Of a DNA stretch of 64,000 nucleotides, positions 9,720-20,760 are shown one piece after another; positions within the stretch are counted from its first letter, which is position 1; each line of letters starts with the position of its first letter. A program made the translations under genes and the position numbers. The notes beneath the pieces are model-generated. The model saw only the letters and a program-made list of their open reading frames with translations. It was not told the DNA's origin and made no database searches. The stretch is from Gracilaria gracilis (Eukaryota; Rhodophyta; Florideophyceae; Gracilariales; Gracilariaceae). The stretch is from the NCBI GenBank assembly GCA_030374805.1, contig JARGSG010000189.1:62001-126000 (forward strand), read 5' to 3'.

Positions 9720-10719
9720 TTTATTTCTGCGATTTCGAATGGGTACGTCAAGGACGAGGAGCTAGTGGCTCTGCTTCACCAAACGAGGGTGCCAGAGACG
9801 CCAACGGAAAGGAAGGAGGAGGTTGGGAACAAGGTTTGCATGGGGGAGAAGGAGGGAAGTGGGGATGGAGAGGGAGGTGAGGGTGATGGGGGTGGAGGGG
9901 GTGTGGGGGATGGGGGACAGGAGAGGAGGTTTGCGGCGGAGATGGACGAGCGGTTGAGGAGGCTTGGAGGGGATCTGAAGGAGCATTGGGACGACTGGCT
10001 TTCTGAGATGGTTGGTGAAATGGGAGGGGTGATGCTGAGTGTGTCGGAGATTGGGGTGCCAGTGGATTTGATTTCGACGATTCGGAAAAAGATGAAGTTG
10101 GCTAGAATGGGGACTGGAAGGGGACTGGGCACTGGACATGTGAGTGGGATGGTATAGTGCGTCGGGAGGGAGCTGGTGACGCTGAGAAGGAAGAATATGG
10201 GGCTGAGGGGACGTGTGGAGGTATTGGAGGCGCAAGTGGGACAGGTGGAGAAGGCGTGCCAATTGTTCTTGGAGGTGAAGGAACTGGTGTAGGAAGGAGG
10301 CGTTGGGAGGGAGGCGGGAAGCCTGCTCCCGTGGTGGGGGTGGGTGCGTGAGGGGAAGGAGCGGAGAAGGAAATGGAGGGGAGGTTGGGGGAAGTAGGCT
10401 GAGGAGGAGGCGAAAGGGTGGGGTGATGGTGGACGAGGATGGGGAGGTGTGTGTGCCGTGGCAGCTGCCGGGTGGAGCGCCACTAGTTGGGTTTGGTAGT
10501 GCGGCGGCGGCTGTTCGAACGGCGAAGCGCATACTAGAGGAGCAGGAGGAGAAGAGGCTGGGAGGGGTTGGAAGCTGGTTTGGGGCTAGGAGGGTGTACG
10601 ACAATGGAGAGAGTGTTCCGTTGGATTTCTTCAACTTGAAATTTAGGGAAACTGAGACTCAGGATCCGAATGCAGGGTTGGAATATGGGAGCGCTGGTGG
10701 TGGGTTCGTAATTTTTTAG
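9720..10719 (+). pseudogene. Gly-rich and coiled-coil protein, copy A
   Basis: Matches copy B 61210-62157. Copy B keeps an ATG ('MSSGYVEDEELVALL') that is not present here. The order is: short acidic start, Gly/Glu-rich tract (9840-9930), helical 'DWLSEMVGEMGGVMLSVSEIGVPVDLIS', a coiled coil ('LRGRVEVLEAQVGQVEKA'), a second Gly/Arg-rich tract and a C-terminal segment 'GFGSAAAAVRTAKRILEEQEEKR' ending near 10719. The composition suggests a self-associating nucleic-acid or scaffold protein. No family is recognised and the frame is interrupted in both copies. Confidence 0.5.
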
Positions 10720-10773
10720 AGTGTTTTTGACGAGTGTGGTGAATGTAAAGTTACGAACGGTGGCAGGGGAACT

Positions 10774-10957
10774 GCAAACTAGCCTTCAACTCCAGTAGAT
10801 GGAGTTTGAACTGCACTGAACGGAAACGTAATTTCCAAAAAAATTTTTTTTGCCTTGCCAACTAGCGCAAACTGCAAAAATTGCTAGTTTTTTCGGACTT
10901 TTATTTTCACAACTAGCGATCTAGCATACTAAACTAGCATTCGGAGAACACCGACGC
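10774..10957. repeat. Right terminus of copy A with ACTAGC subterminal motifs
   Basis: ACTAGC or its complement GCTAGT occurs near 10775, 10861, 10890, 10911 and 10933, with CTAGCA at 10921. The end is 'aaactagcattcggagaacaccgacgc'. Copy B (to 62424) and the element ending at 47368 share it. Arrays of short subterminal motifs are typical transposase- or recombinase-binding sites. Confidence 0.65.
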
Positions 10958-12481
10958 TGTCCACGACACTGTGGGCGGTTTGTGACGATGACAGTCACGG
11001 CAGAGATCACGCGTACCTGGCGTTACAGAGTCACGCGGCATCAATACGCGTCCGTTGGGCTCACAGTCGGCGCCGTTCTTATTGACAGCCCTGAGTATCA
11101 TACTCAGGGCTTTCAAGTCGGTTACTGGCACGGTTACCTCCGTCTAGGTGACGGGTGGTCGGCGGGGCGTACCGATCGTCGTAAGCCGGTAAGTGACCCG
11201 TCTGGTATCGGAGTATCCTCGGTTGCCTGATAGGCCTCGGCAGCCGATAGAAAGTTGGTTTCGAGATGCGTCTACCTGTCAACGTTGACATCTTGTGCAA
11301 GTGCCCCCCTGCGTGTACAGGTGGTTGATCCCGATTGGTGGATGAAGACTGTAAGGAAATGGTATCAATCGCCGGGATCGGCTCTTCACTTGCCAAGGCT
11401 TGATTTTTGTCTAAGTTTACAACTGGCGTCTTCTTATTGGTTGACGGTTTGGACCTTAGTTTGGTCTGGTTCGGCGAAATCTGAGTTCCACTTAGGCACT
11501 TTCTTATTGGACATCTTAGTGTCACTGTAAAATGGTTCGTACTGTAAAAGCGATGCTACCAAATTGTAGCAAGTCAATTTATTTTTCAGAATGTTTTGGT
11601 TTTTGCTTACTATTTAAAGTTTTTGCAAAGCTTAAGTTTTTCAATAAAATATAGTTCATTCTAACTTTTGTAAAGAACGCTCTCGTTGCGGGAGGCACTT
11701 CTGGGCCCTCCTTCCCGCTCTGCGCTTGGAGCGAGAAGACGGGAGAGAGTGAAGCGCGCGACAAGCGTAGTTTATATAGACTTTACTAAATAGAGGTTGA
11801 AGCACTGTACTTAGCTTAATACTTCCACTATAATAGTCCAACAATAAACTACAATAATAAATATACTAAGCATTACAACAATAGTTTCCAACATAGCATT
11901 CCAATAATAAAATAATTAATTTGGGACATAGTCCCCTACAAATTCATAAGAAATTAACAGCCTGTGAAATGCAGGTAGTTGTAAGTAGAAAACGAGTTTT
12001 TCGTGAATCACGACATTGTTCGCATAAGTTAAACGACCATTTTTTTGTTTATGAATCCTCGTTTGTTGACCAAACTGGCCGTAGGTTCGTTTTCTAATTG
12101 AACCATACTGATTTCATGATCACAGAACCGGACAGGATGACACCATAATAAACATGCGACTTTTAAAGGAACCGTAAATGGAATTCTTTAATATCAGTAT
12201 TGGTCAATAGAAGGCCCCAGTCGCGAATGCAATGTTGATGCTTACACGTGGCAAACGTGTTTAATGTGAGACACAAGAGTGTTACCATAGGTTACACGAC
12301 CAAGGCTTCTTCATGTTAACTCAAAATCCCCTAATATTTGCCCGGTATTGGCTTCCTACTTGAACCTTACTAATTTTGGGGTTGACAGATATTAAAAGTT
12401 TAAGAAGAGACTTTGACGGTAATGGTTACAAAAGTTTCTAATATCCAATACTCTCTAAATGCTTGATTTCAGGGGGGGTAG
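10958..12481. other. Spacer between copy A and the LTR element
   Basis: No gene supported. The first 570 bp are GC-balanced with a perfect short hairpin. From about 11570 to 12470 the sequence is AT-rich, apart from a GC-rich island near 11685-11765. Confidence 0.5.
11087..11111. repeat. 25-bp perfect hairpin
   Basis: AGCCCTGAGTA, a 3-base loop, then TACTCAGGGCT. Function unknown. Confidence 0.8.
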
Positions 12482-12682
12482 TGAATGGGGACAAGCGTAC
12501 CCCTCTCTTCTTTTACTTGTGTGTGTTCTTCCTCCGTCCTCCAGATGCGCCGTGCCGCCGACCGCTACTTATACCGGTCCGTAGCAGGCGCGATGGAAGA
12601 TGAATGGACAGCGTTCCACCCAGTTGGGTGGACACAATTCTACCGGGCACATGTGGTGCGTAAGCACCACACGTGTCCAACA
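12482..12682 (-). repeat. 3' LTR
   Basis: On the minus strand it starts TGTTGGACACGTGTGG and ends CCATTCA (TG...CA). A TATAAG TATA-like box lies in its middle. A purine-rich tract (gtagaggggcg) sits just inside it, as expected for a polypurine tract. Confidence 0.9.
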
Positions 12683-13134
12683 CGCCCCTCTACCGACACT
12701 GCGCCAGCGTGGTGCAGTGCGTAGAAAACAACCGATGCCAGATTGGCATTTTCAAGATAAAATATTTTCTCTCCCCAGATTTGCTGGAAGCTGGCGGGCC
12801 CCGTAAATACTCTGCCCGCCATCTCCCAAGTGCGTCTTTCCTCCTCCGTTGTCGACCCACTTCTCCCTCCGTTGCGCGCCCTTCTTCCTTCCCCAGACTT
12901 TCTACATTACATCCTTTCCCCTTCACGTAAGCCGGCGCTGCGCATGACGTTCGAAGCGGGCCGCGCCTGTGACGTATCTAAGTGTGGCCGAACCACAAGT
13001 ATACACGGCACGGCAAGCGTAGTGCTTAGTCGTGGTTAAGGCTCTCTGATCCCATCCCTTTCTTCCACCATCAACTCATTTTTGAGTACCTCGTGCGCAT
13101 CAAGCGATCGTTGCCGCGCACTATTCCTCAAGTG

Positions 13135-14403
13135 ATGGCGAGGACGAAACAACTAGCCGCTATCAGTACCGGTGGTCAGGCACCACGCGATGACATTGCG
13201 ACGAAAGTGGCGCGTAAACCCAAAAAGGGCAAAAGTCCGTGCAATCCGTATCTCGCTGCGAGGAAGAACACGATATACACCCTTTCTTGTCGCCAGGATA
13301 TCGAGAAGATCACCAACTACAACTCTCCGCCTCTACCGTACGCCGTGTTCACAACCGGGGGTCCGCGCCCGTTCCGAATCGACCGGGGGGCCATGTTAAA
13401 CCTGTTCGGGAAGCACATAACCGATTGCGTAAACCATGTGGTTGGAAATGAAGTCTCACGTCTCGACACCTACCAGCCCGGGTTAACCGAGTCGTTGGAC
13501 GATCAAGAACGGTACGATGGAGTTCCAGATGAGGCTTGGTTGATCTAGACGATATGGTGGGACCGTAGACGCCGAGTATATCGAGCTGAAGACGAGGAAA
13601 CGGGACAAAATCACACCGTCCTCTTGTACACCCTCTGCCTTGCCGGATGTGAAGCGGCCGATTATCATGAGGTTTCCGACAATCGGTTCTCCTATGGATG
13701 CAATGGCCGGCTATCCGTCGTCGCCTACATCCACGAGTTGTGCCAAAAGAACTCTGGACGGAAGCTACTCATGACCTATGCGCGTAGCCGCGAACCAAGA
13801 TCTGACCCAACCGCCTTCCGGTTCTTACCGCTCACTCCGGTTCCCTTTTCGGACCACGCAGACCTGTGCATCGCAGTTTCAGTGGCTAATGCTCTCTGTC
13901 ACTACGGAAGGTCATAGGACGCCGGTAAGTGGTTCGGTTACTTCAAGAGGAACTCTTGGCTTTGTCGAGCGCATCAGCCTCGTGGCGGTCTCATCAAAAG
14001 CCTCCTCGATGCACAGAAGCATTTGCCTTCGTGTGAGCCTGCTTTGGAGAGAATCCCTCTCTTGTGTCCTTCTTTATCGTCGGTCGTCGAGCCCTCAGGG
14101 GGTCCGTACGTGGTCACCCTCGAGGGATCCAACGTAGTGGAACACTGCATCATGACTAATGCCAGTTCTAGATTCATCCTGGACCCCTCGGAACCCTGGG
14201 TTCTGGCTCTCACCGAGGCAGCCATACGAGACTGTGTCGGGAGAAGTTCCACCTTTCGTACCGTCCTCAAAGTTCGACGTCTTGTTCTTCGAAGTGGCAA
14301 GAAGTCCAAACGTCCTCGCCATCGCAGATGGACCACAACAAAGTCGCGCAAGCGTCATGCCCAAAGACGAGACGACGATGACATCATCGTCATCTCTGAC
14401 TAG
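13135..14403 (+). pseudogene. Antisense reading frame of the LTR element with a histone H3-tail-like N-terminus
   Basis: The frame begins at 13135 with MARTKQ, preceded by a fair start context (G at -3, G at +4). Over the first 28 residues, 20 match the canonical H3 tail without gaps: ARTKQ, STGG, APR, ATK and ARK blocks sit at the right spacing. The equivalents of K4, K23 and R26-K27 are kept; the equivalent of K9 is not, and K14 is Gln. The far C-terminus (14290-14403) is highly basic and then ends DDDDIIVISD, a SUMO-interacting motif. The middle is unrecognised. It ends 36 bp from the end of pol on the other strand (tail to tail), which argues that it is a real part of the element. It is broken (about two interruptions) and treated as a fossil. 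Confidence 0.6.
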
Positions 14404-14438
14404 TTCCCAACGAATTCTCTCAACGTTTGCATCATTCC

Positions 14439-15948
14439 TCATTCTTCAAGGTCGTAGCCGTTGCTCGGCCACGACTCCTTGCTTCTAGTAAACTCTATAC
14501 CATGCATTTGTAAGCCAACCAACTTGCGTTCCTCATCAAGTGATCTCTTCTCAGTTCCTGGCATGATATGCTGGTTCTCTAGTCTTTCAGTAACAACCCG
14601 ATGGTGGTTAACTTTACTCTCTTGTACTGCCCTTCTTCCTAGCCTCTGTTGGGTGGCCAAAATATCAGTTACTTCCGGCAATCTCTCCAACGCCATCAGG
14701 CTCCTTGCGGAGATGTGCCGGCAGCCTTTTGTACAGCATAAGTCACCTTGCGTGTACAGCGCTCCGAGTGACTCTCCCTGTAGAAGATACCAACTCGTAG
14801 CGAGGGTGATTCGCCTTAGTCACCCGGTATGGTCCATAGAAGTACGACTCGGACGCCGGCCCCTTCTTAGACTTGTTCAGTGCTGGGCCGTGTGCGACCA
14901 GAACCTCATCACCCACGCGGTAGTATTTCACCTTGCCGAGTGCCTCCCTGGGAACACCTGCCAACGCTACTCGAAAGGCACGATGACCTGACGACTCCAG
15001 TAGCTCGAGGCCTCTGTGTCTCCTGGTGGCGTCCTGTAGGAATGCGACACTATCACTCGCAATCATCCTGGGGCGAATCCCGTACATTTACCCGGAAGGA
15101 GAAGGCAATGCCCCTCGATTCCGGCGACGGTACCCATAAAACACTTTCGGTAGCGCCTCCTCGCAGTCCAATTCAGCACGAAGAACTGTCTTCTTAATCG
15201 CCAGCTTGATCGTCCCAACCATTCTCTCTGCCCTACCGTTTGCCATCGGGGCATATGGCAGCACCGTCTTACAGGAGATACCATGACGGTTCATGAAGGT
15301 CTCCACCACACCTGCCGTGAAGGAGTTCGCGTTACCCTACACAATTGTCTTCGGAGGGCCAAACGGGTGGAGTATGTCCTTCTTCACAAAGTCTACAACG
15401 ATGTCAGCGACAGAATTCTTCGTGGCCCAAACAATAGGCCATCCTGTCAAATGTTCTACCGCTATAATAGAAAACCTACTACCTCCTTTGGGTGAAGGCA
15501 GGGGGCCTGCGAAATCGATAGAGAACGTCTCGAATAGTCCCGTGATGGGCGCTGGGAGATTCGTGCAATAAGTGCGGAGCCTTCCCGCTCTTTGGCACCC
15601 GTCACAGCCTCCTACATAGTCCGTGATGTCTCGGTACGCACCGGGCCACCAGAACCTTTCCCTGACAAAATTCCTCGTCGTCTCGGCGTCCCAATGGCCT
15701 ATATCATCGTGGAACATTTGGATTATCTCCACTCGATTGCCAACGGGAGGGACTGCGCGTAGTCCATCCTTCTCCGGGCGGAACAAAGTGTTGTTCCATA
15801 GCATAAAGTGTTTTTCGTTACGACGGATCGCCGTCTTCCTTGATGAATTCTGCTCCAGAACACGTCCTTCTGAGAGGAATCGTGCGAAGTCCAGCATGTT
15901 CCGCTCTAGGCCACTCAGAGGCAGGTCTGACCAAGTGATAATGGCCAC
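14439..15948 (-). pseudogene. Integrase region of the LTR element
   Basis: An HHCC zinc domain (H-x4-H...C-x2-C near 15690-15590, with 'RERFWWPG') is followed by the catalytic core ('IDFAGPLP' near 15520, 'NGRAERMVG' near 15230). A C-terminal 'YFYGPYRVTKA' (about 14840) resembles the GPY module of gypsy integrases, and a helical tail runs to 14439. The enzyme inserts the DNA copy into the genome. No chromodomain was seen. Confidence 0.85.
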
Positions 15949-15980
15949 AATTTCCCTTGCGACCTCCTCCTCTATGGAGC

Positions 15981-16459
15981 TCAGTCCACCACATCGTCTT
16001 CAGGTGAGCGCGTTGGGAGTCTGGACAAGAAGTCTGGGGCGCCGTTCGCTATCCCTGGACGGTACTTCACTTCAAAGTCATATTCAGCCATCAGGTCCAT
16101 CCCACGTGCCAACCTGCCATGTATATTCCTCTTTCTGAAGGCGCATTGTAGCGCCTGGTGGTCGGTCAGTATCTTAAAGTGTACTTCGGAAAAGAGATAC
16201 ACACGAAACTTCTTCAATGCAAAGACAACCGCTAAGGATTCACGGTCACACGTGGAGTGATTCCTCTCTGTGGCCGTCACCGTCCGAGACGCAAACTGGA
16301 TAGGGTGTACTTCCCATCTTTTTTCTTCTGAGATAAGTCTATCCCAAGTGCAACGGAAGAGTCGTCAGTCTCCACTATGAAAGGCTCTTCAAAGTCCGGG
16401 TATGCGAGAACAGGCGGCGTGGTCAGCTTTCCCTTCAGATCCTCGAACGCGGATTGCAT
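15981..16459 (-). pseudogene. RNase H region of the LTR element
   Basis: Contains 'FIVETDDSSVALG' (first catalytic Asp region), 'TERNHSTCDRESLAVVFALKKFR' motif positions near 16260-16200 and 'ILTDHQAL' (16170), the standard Ty3/gypsy RNase H signatures. It degrades the RNA strand during reverse transcription. Confidence 0.85.
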
Positions 16460-16639
16460 CTCGTCCGTTCACTTAAAGACGCTCTTCACCGAGGTTGCTG
16501 CATGAAGAAACGCCAAACTCTCGGCAAAGTTCCGAATGAACCGTCCGTAATACCCAGCTAGTCCCAGGAAGCTCCTTAGCTTGGTCTTGTTCGTTGGCTG
16601 AGGTGCATCCAAAATCCCTGCGATCCTCTCCCTGTCCAC

Positions 16640-17293
16640 CTATACGCCACCTTCGTTGATGACGTGACCTAGCAGCGTAATCTCAGACTGTGCAAAGCTG
16701 CACTTAGTCACCTTTATCTTTAGATTCACAGCTTGCATCCTCTCGAACACTTCGCGACAGTGCATCAGGTGCTGACGGAGATCCCTCGAGAAGATGAACA
16801 CATCATCCACATAGACCATCGCAAATGGTAGGCCACGGAGAACCTCATCCATCATCCTCTGAAAGGTTGACGGCGCGTTCATCAATCCGAACGGCATCAC
16901 TTCAAACTTGTAAGTTCCATAGCGACAGTTGAATGTCGTCATCTTTTTGTTGGCTTCCGACATCCGCACCTGCCAGTAGCCGGTGTACAAGTCCAAGGTG
17001 GTGAACACCCTCGACCCAGCAAGGTCGTCGAAGATCTCTTCCACCTTGGGTGACGGCCAACGGTCGGGTTTCATCACCTGGTTTAGCCGACGGTAGTCCA
17101 CAAAAAACCTTGGTCTCCCGTCTTTCTTGGTTGCGATCACCACCGGAAAGAACGATCCCAAACGCAAAGCTTTGATTATCCCCGACTTCAGGAGCTCGTC
17201 CACTTCCCTCTTGATGATGGCATTATGCTTAGGAGGCATCCTACGAACGCTACTGTGGATGGGATGATCATCCGTCAGCTCAAATGAATGCAC
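16640..17293 (-). pseudogene. Reverse transcriptase region of the LTR element
   Basis: Shows 'FVDYRRLNQ', 'FTTLDLYTGYWQ', 'FEVMPFGLMNAPSTFQ' and the catalytic 'YVDD' (near 16815), in the usual order of the RT palm and fingers. The thumb runs into the RNase H region. Confidence 0.9.
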
Positions 17294-17311
17294 TACGGAG
17301 ACATCTGCCTG

Positions 17312-17710
17312 TCAAAGACCACTGATTTCCCATGCGATGATATCTGTCTCCTTCAATGCGTCTGCCATCTCTCCTTGTTTACCCAAAGGGAGGTGTCTCA
17401 GCTTCGAGGCCAACAAGGATGACCGATCGGCTTCCTCGTCCTCGTTAGACCTCTCTGTGGTGCAATCGAACTCCTCTAGATCGGGCTCGTACGGTTCCCT
17501 GTTTACGATGGCCGACACATATTCCGGCTCCCCGTCCGATTCGTCCTCACTAGAACCGGCAGAAGAAGACAAGCTCTCATCGGAGAAGCCGTCCTGACCA
17601 GACTCGTCAGCCGAAGTAAAATCTTCACTATCCGTTTGAGCCCTGTCGATGACCCGGGGCTCGTTGTACATTGGCAACAGAACTTCTTCATCTCCCAAGG
17701 TAATAGTCAC
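17312..17710 (-). pseudogene. Acidic linker between protease and reverse transcriptase
   Basis: A Ser/Asp/Glu-rich segment (for example 'SSAGSSEDESDGEPE') with no enzyme motif. Such disordered connectors are common between gypsy protease and RT. Confidence 0.6.
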
Positions 17711-18184
17711 CTACTGACGACTGAAATCCAGCTGCGCCTGCAAGGCCTCCAACGTGGGGCATCCAACAATAACTTCAAACGGGGTGTTCTGAACTACCAA
17801 GAAGTCGAGAGGGATCCTTACGTCGCGGAATGCGACCAGCACTTCTTTTACGCTACCCAACACAGTCGCAGCAGCACCATCTCCTACCGTCACCTTCCTG
17901 GTGTTGGGCCCGGTCATAAGCGTCAGATGGTCACCCATGGATCGGGAAATGAGGTTCGGCACAGCACCTGTGTCCAACAGAGCGTTGGTTTCCAAACCAT
18001 ACAGCTTGACGTTCACGAACTTCAACCGGCGCGGGACCTCTGAGGTGTGCAGAACGGAAGCATAACTCATTGGCATGCTCCCTGAGAGGAGCCGCCTGAG
18101 CAGCTTCTTGGCTTCCTCTGCGTCACCAAGTAATAATTTTTTAAAGTACAGGGTACAAGCTGCCGTTGCCAGCTCCGCTATCAC
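17711..18184 (-). pseudogene. Aspartic protease region of the LTR element
   Basis: 'NALLDTGAVPNLIS' near 17980-17945 is the retroviral-type D-T/S-G active site. 'EVIVGCPTLEALQ' near 17775 is the flap/C-terminal hydrophobic segment typical of these proteases. It processes the polyprotein. Confidence 0.8.
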
Positions 18185-18187
18185 GTT

Positions 18188-19390
18188 TTACTTGCCAACG
18201 TGGTCCTGGAGGCCCTGCGAGGGCTTCTTGGTCTTCCTGCTTTTTCTGGAGTTCTTCTTGGCCTTCTTCTTCGCCATCGGGGGCGGAGGCGGAGGCATCC
18301 TGTTCGCAAGTACATCAATGTCCATGACCCCACTACGCGATTGCTTCGGGAGGGACTGGCCATCCACATTTCTCTTCGTGGCGGCTGCCATCTCACCAAC
18401 ATTAGCACTCTCTTGAACCACAGCCACCGGCTCCTGGCTATCGTGGTTCTTTAACTTCTCTTCGGTTGAAGACTCGGACTTCTTTCCGCTGAACGCCACA
18501 GAACGTGAGTCCGACTTCTTACCCTTGGACCAACAAGTGGTTTCCGCATGACCCATCTTGCCACAACTAGAACAACGAGTCTCTCGATGTGGGTTAGCGA
18601 GACAGCGGTTTGCACCATGTCCAGTCTTCTTGCAGTAACTTCAAACCCAGTCCTTGCTATCTTGAGACCCAGAGGGAGTTCCAGCACTTTCGAACTTCTT
18701 CTTCACGAAAAGCGAGAGTCCAGCAAGACATTCGGTGAGCAAGTCGACCTTGCCTTCCAACTGTCGTGAACTTCCTGAGTGAGCGTTGCCTCTGGTCAGA
18801 ATTTTTCTCGTCTGGCCACTCGGTGAGGGCTGCCCATGGTTGGGGAAGAAGGCCTTTTGGCCAATCTGAAATTCGACAATGGCCTTCTTCAGAGCAAGAT
18901 AGTTACTCGGTGCACGATACATAACAAATTGTGCCCTGTCCGGGATGTCCGCAACGGCTTTGCGAAGCAGCCCAAATGAAGCGGTGTCATTGAACCCAAC
19001 TCGTTTGCCCAACGAGTCCAATATCGCCATCGACCCCATGATGTCACTTGGGTCCAAACGCCCAGCAACAGCCTCATGAACCTCTTCTTCCGGTTTCGGT
19101 GCATTAGCGAATTCTGCCAGCAACTTTGCCTTGACGCCTGGGTAGTTACTGGCCTCCTGTGTCAGCGAACCATCACGAGAGAAGGTTATATAGTAGTAAT
19201 CGAAATCCCTTCCTTCCAGGTGGCAGAGCAGATCAAGCACCTTCTCTTCGTCAGGTTTTCCGCGCATAACGACGTTTTCGAACGCGAAGAAAAACCTGGC
19301 GACGTCCGAAGACGCCGCTCCGTCGAACACGACACGGGAGTAGGTATCAGTCATCTTCGAGTGATAAGACGACCTTGGATGCGGTACCAT
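18188..19390 (-). pseudogene. Gag region with CCHC zinc knuckle
   Basis: Starts with an ATG at 19390, only 25 bp inside the 5' LTR. The capsid-like helical part (19390-18850) contains 'FFFAFENVVMRGKPDEEKV'. A basic Ser-rich region follows, then a CCHC knuckle, C-x2-C-x4-H-x4-C ('CSSCGKMGHAETTC', about 18580-18540). Last comes a Lys/Pro-rich tail near 18300. The knuckle binds the genomic RNA. Confidence 0.8.
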
Positions 19391-19415
19391 TAAAGCTTGA
19401 GTTCAGGGAGGGTAG

Positions 19416-19616
19416 TGAATGGGGACAAGCGTACCCCTTTCTTCTTTTACTTGTGTGTGTTTTTCCTCCGTTCTCCAGACGCGCCGTGCCGCCGACCGCT
19501 ACTTATACCGGTCCGTAGCAGGCGCGATGGAGGATAAGTGGACAGCGTTCCACCAAGGTGGGTGGACACAATTTTACCGGGCACGTGTGGTACGTAAGCA
19601 TCACACGTGTCTAACA
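19416..19616 (-). repeat. 5' LTR
   Basis: Same length and TG...CA ends as the LTR at 12482. The short leader between this LTR and Gag (about 19394-19415) resembles the sequence just outside the other LTR (12461-12481). Confidence 0.9.
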
Positions 19617-19845
19617 CTCCCAATGAACATTTCCACTCGCGAGGTAAACACTAGTCGTGACACGCAGAAACTGTTTCCTGTGCATCACCAGGTTCTTATG
19701 GCTATAGGACCAAATCCACGTCGCTTCACTACACTAGTACGACGCTTCTTCGACTCTGTTTGCAAGAGATCATGTGGCAAACTTTTCACACGCACTACAG
19801 AATTTCTGAAAGCATACCCTAAGCCTTCTTTTCATCGCTAAACAC
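19617..19845. other. Short flank between LTR element and next gene
   Basis: No gene or signal recognised. It holds the outer flank of the 5' LTR. Confidence 0.4.
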
Positions 19846-20760
19846 TTAAATTATGTGTGCAATAGACGGTACGAATATACCGCATCCACTATAGCTATAG
19901 ACATCATAACCCCAAAAGTATCCGTCGTGATTTTCTCCAGACCCTGAGCTTAATTCGTATACCAGGAGACTGCGAGTAACGCTCACCTTCACTTGCTTCA
20001 TGTCGCCTTGTACCACACGCAAGAAATCCTCCATACCACCCATTGGTTCAAGTTCTTTTCTGAAATGACATTTAGCGCTTGTCATTACTGTCTTGAATGG
20101 AACATCCATGTCTGGTTGGGTTTCGTTTCTCATGTCCTGAACTCTCCCAAATGCAAGAATAGATGAAATAGCGTATTGTTGGGCAAATGTTATTGATCCC
20201 AGTAAACCAGAAAACCTTTTGCTTGGCGCATATCTAACGAGTCTTGAACGAGAACAGACGCCAAGATAGATATCTTCATAGCTATGGCTGCATTGTTTGG
20301 TGCTTAAGTACGTAACGACACCTCCTACTTCGTTTTCTGTTGTCAAGGCCCCGCATATCGCTTGGTAGTCCATCTTCCTTAGCCCTTCGAACACCAATCC
20401 GACTCCATGGTGTTCCAATTCTTCAAGAGTGAGGCGTTTCGTACTTAATTCGAGGTCTCCATCCCTCATACCATCCCCATCACCCGCTCTCCCTTGTCCA
20501 GTACAGCGTTGTTTGAGACCCGAGATGTGAATTGGCCGTCTTGGTACGCCCACGACATCAAACTGAGGTATGGTAGAGCTTGTTGCTCTTCGACTCATCG
20601 AGGAAACCTAGGGCAGACGGCATCCCAGCTCCTCTGAAGCTTCCCTCCATGGTTACCCAGTTGCAGTTTCTTCTGCTTCCACATTTATCGACCGTTTGCA
20701 TTCTAGAAACGTGTACAGCTGCAATGACCGTCTTCAGAACGTGGAATGCAGCCATCTGGC
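19846..20760 (-). CDS. Unknown protein, C-terminal 250 codons open
   Basis: Open from 20598 to 19846 (starts MSRRATSSTI). Related-looking sequence continues upstream to about 20760 in another frame ('CNWVTMEGSFRGAGMPSALG'). It is a mixed alpha/beta globular composition with several Gly and Tyr residues near the end ('GENHDGYFWGYDVYSYSG'). No family recognised. Position suggests cargo of the CACTA-like element or older flanking sequence. Confidence 0.35.

Larger units (their letters stand above)
1..10957. mobile_element. Large unclassified mobile element, copy A (left end outside window)
   Basis: The whole span matches 52651-62424 (copy B) in gene order and sequence, with scattered substitutions, so it is one transposed unit. 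Order from the left: DNA methyltransferase gene (minus), divergent control region, ParB-like/dioxygenase gene (plus), ketopantoate-reductase-like gene (minus), coiled-coil gene (plus), then a subterminal array of ACTAGC motifs. The match to copy B stops at 'gaacaccgacgc' (10957; 62424), which defines the right end. The left end lies before base 1; copy B shows that a SET domain would follow the methyltransferase there. No transposase, recombinase, capsid or reverse transcriptase was recognised, so the mechanism and family are unknown. It is a broken copy: several genes are interrupted. Confidence 0.85.
12482..19616 (-). mobile_element. Ty3/gypsy LTR retrotransposon, broken
   Basis: Two 201-bp LTRs bound an internal region that reads on the minus strand: Gag, protease, reverse transcriptase, RNase H, integrase. 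The order RT-RH-IN is that of Ty3/gypsy (Metaviridae). An additional plus-strand reading frame lies between the end of pol and the 3' LTR. The LTRs differ at roughly 14 of 201 positions (about 7%), mostly transitions, so the insertion is old. No matching target-site duplication was seen. It is a fossil with about eight breaks in the coding part. Confidence 0.9.

Noticed and set aside
9762-10634. 290-codon Pro/His/Ser-rich minus-strand frame, and a 235-codon one beside it
   Set aside because: Antisense shadow of the Gly/Glu-rich coiled-coil gene, whose plus-strand protein is conserved in copy B.
10774-10957. Helitron 3' end
   Set aside because: No CTRR end with an adjacent hairpin, and no Rep/helicase gene in either copy.
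15623-16138. Plus-strand frame across the integrase/RNase H region
   Set aside because: Antisense shadow of well-recognised pol domains.
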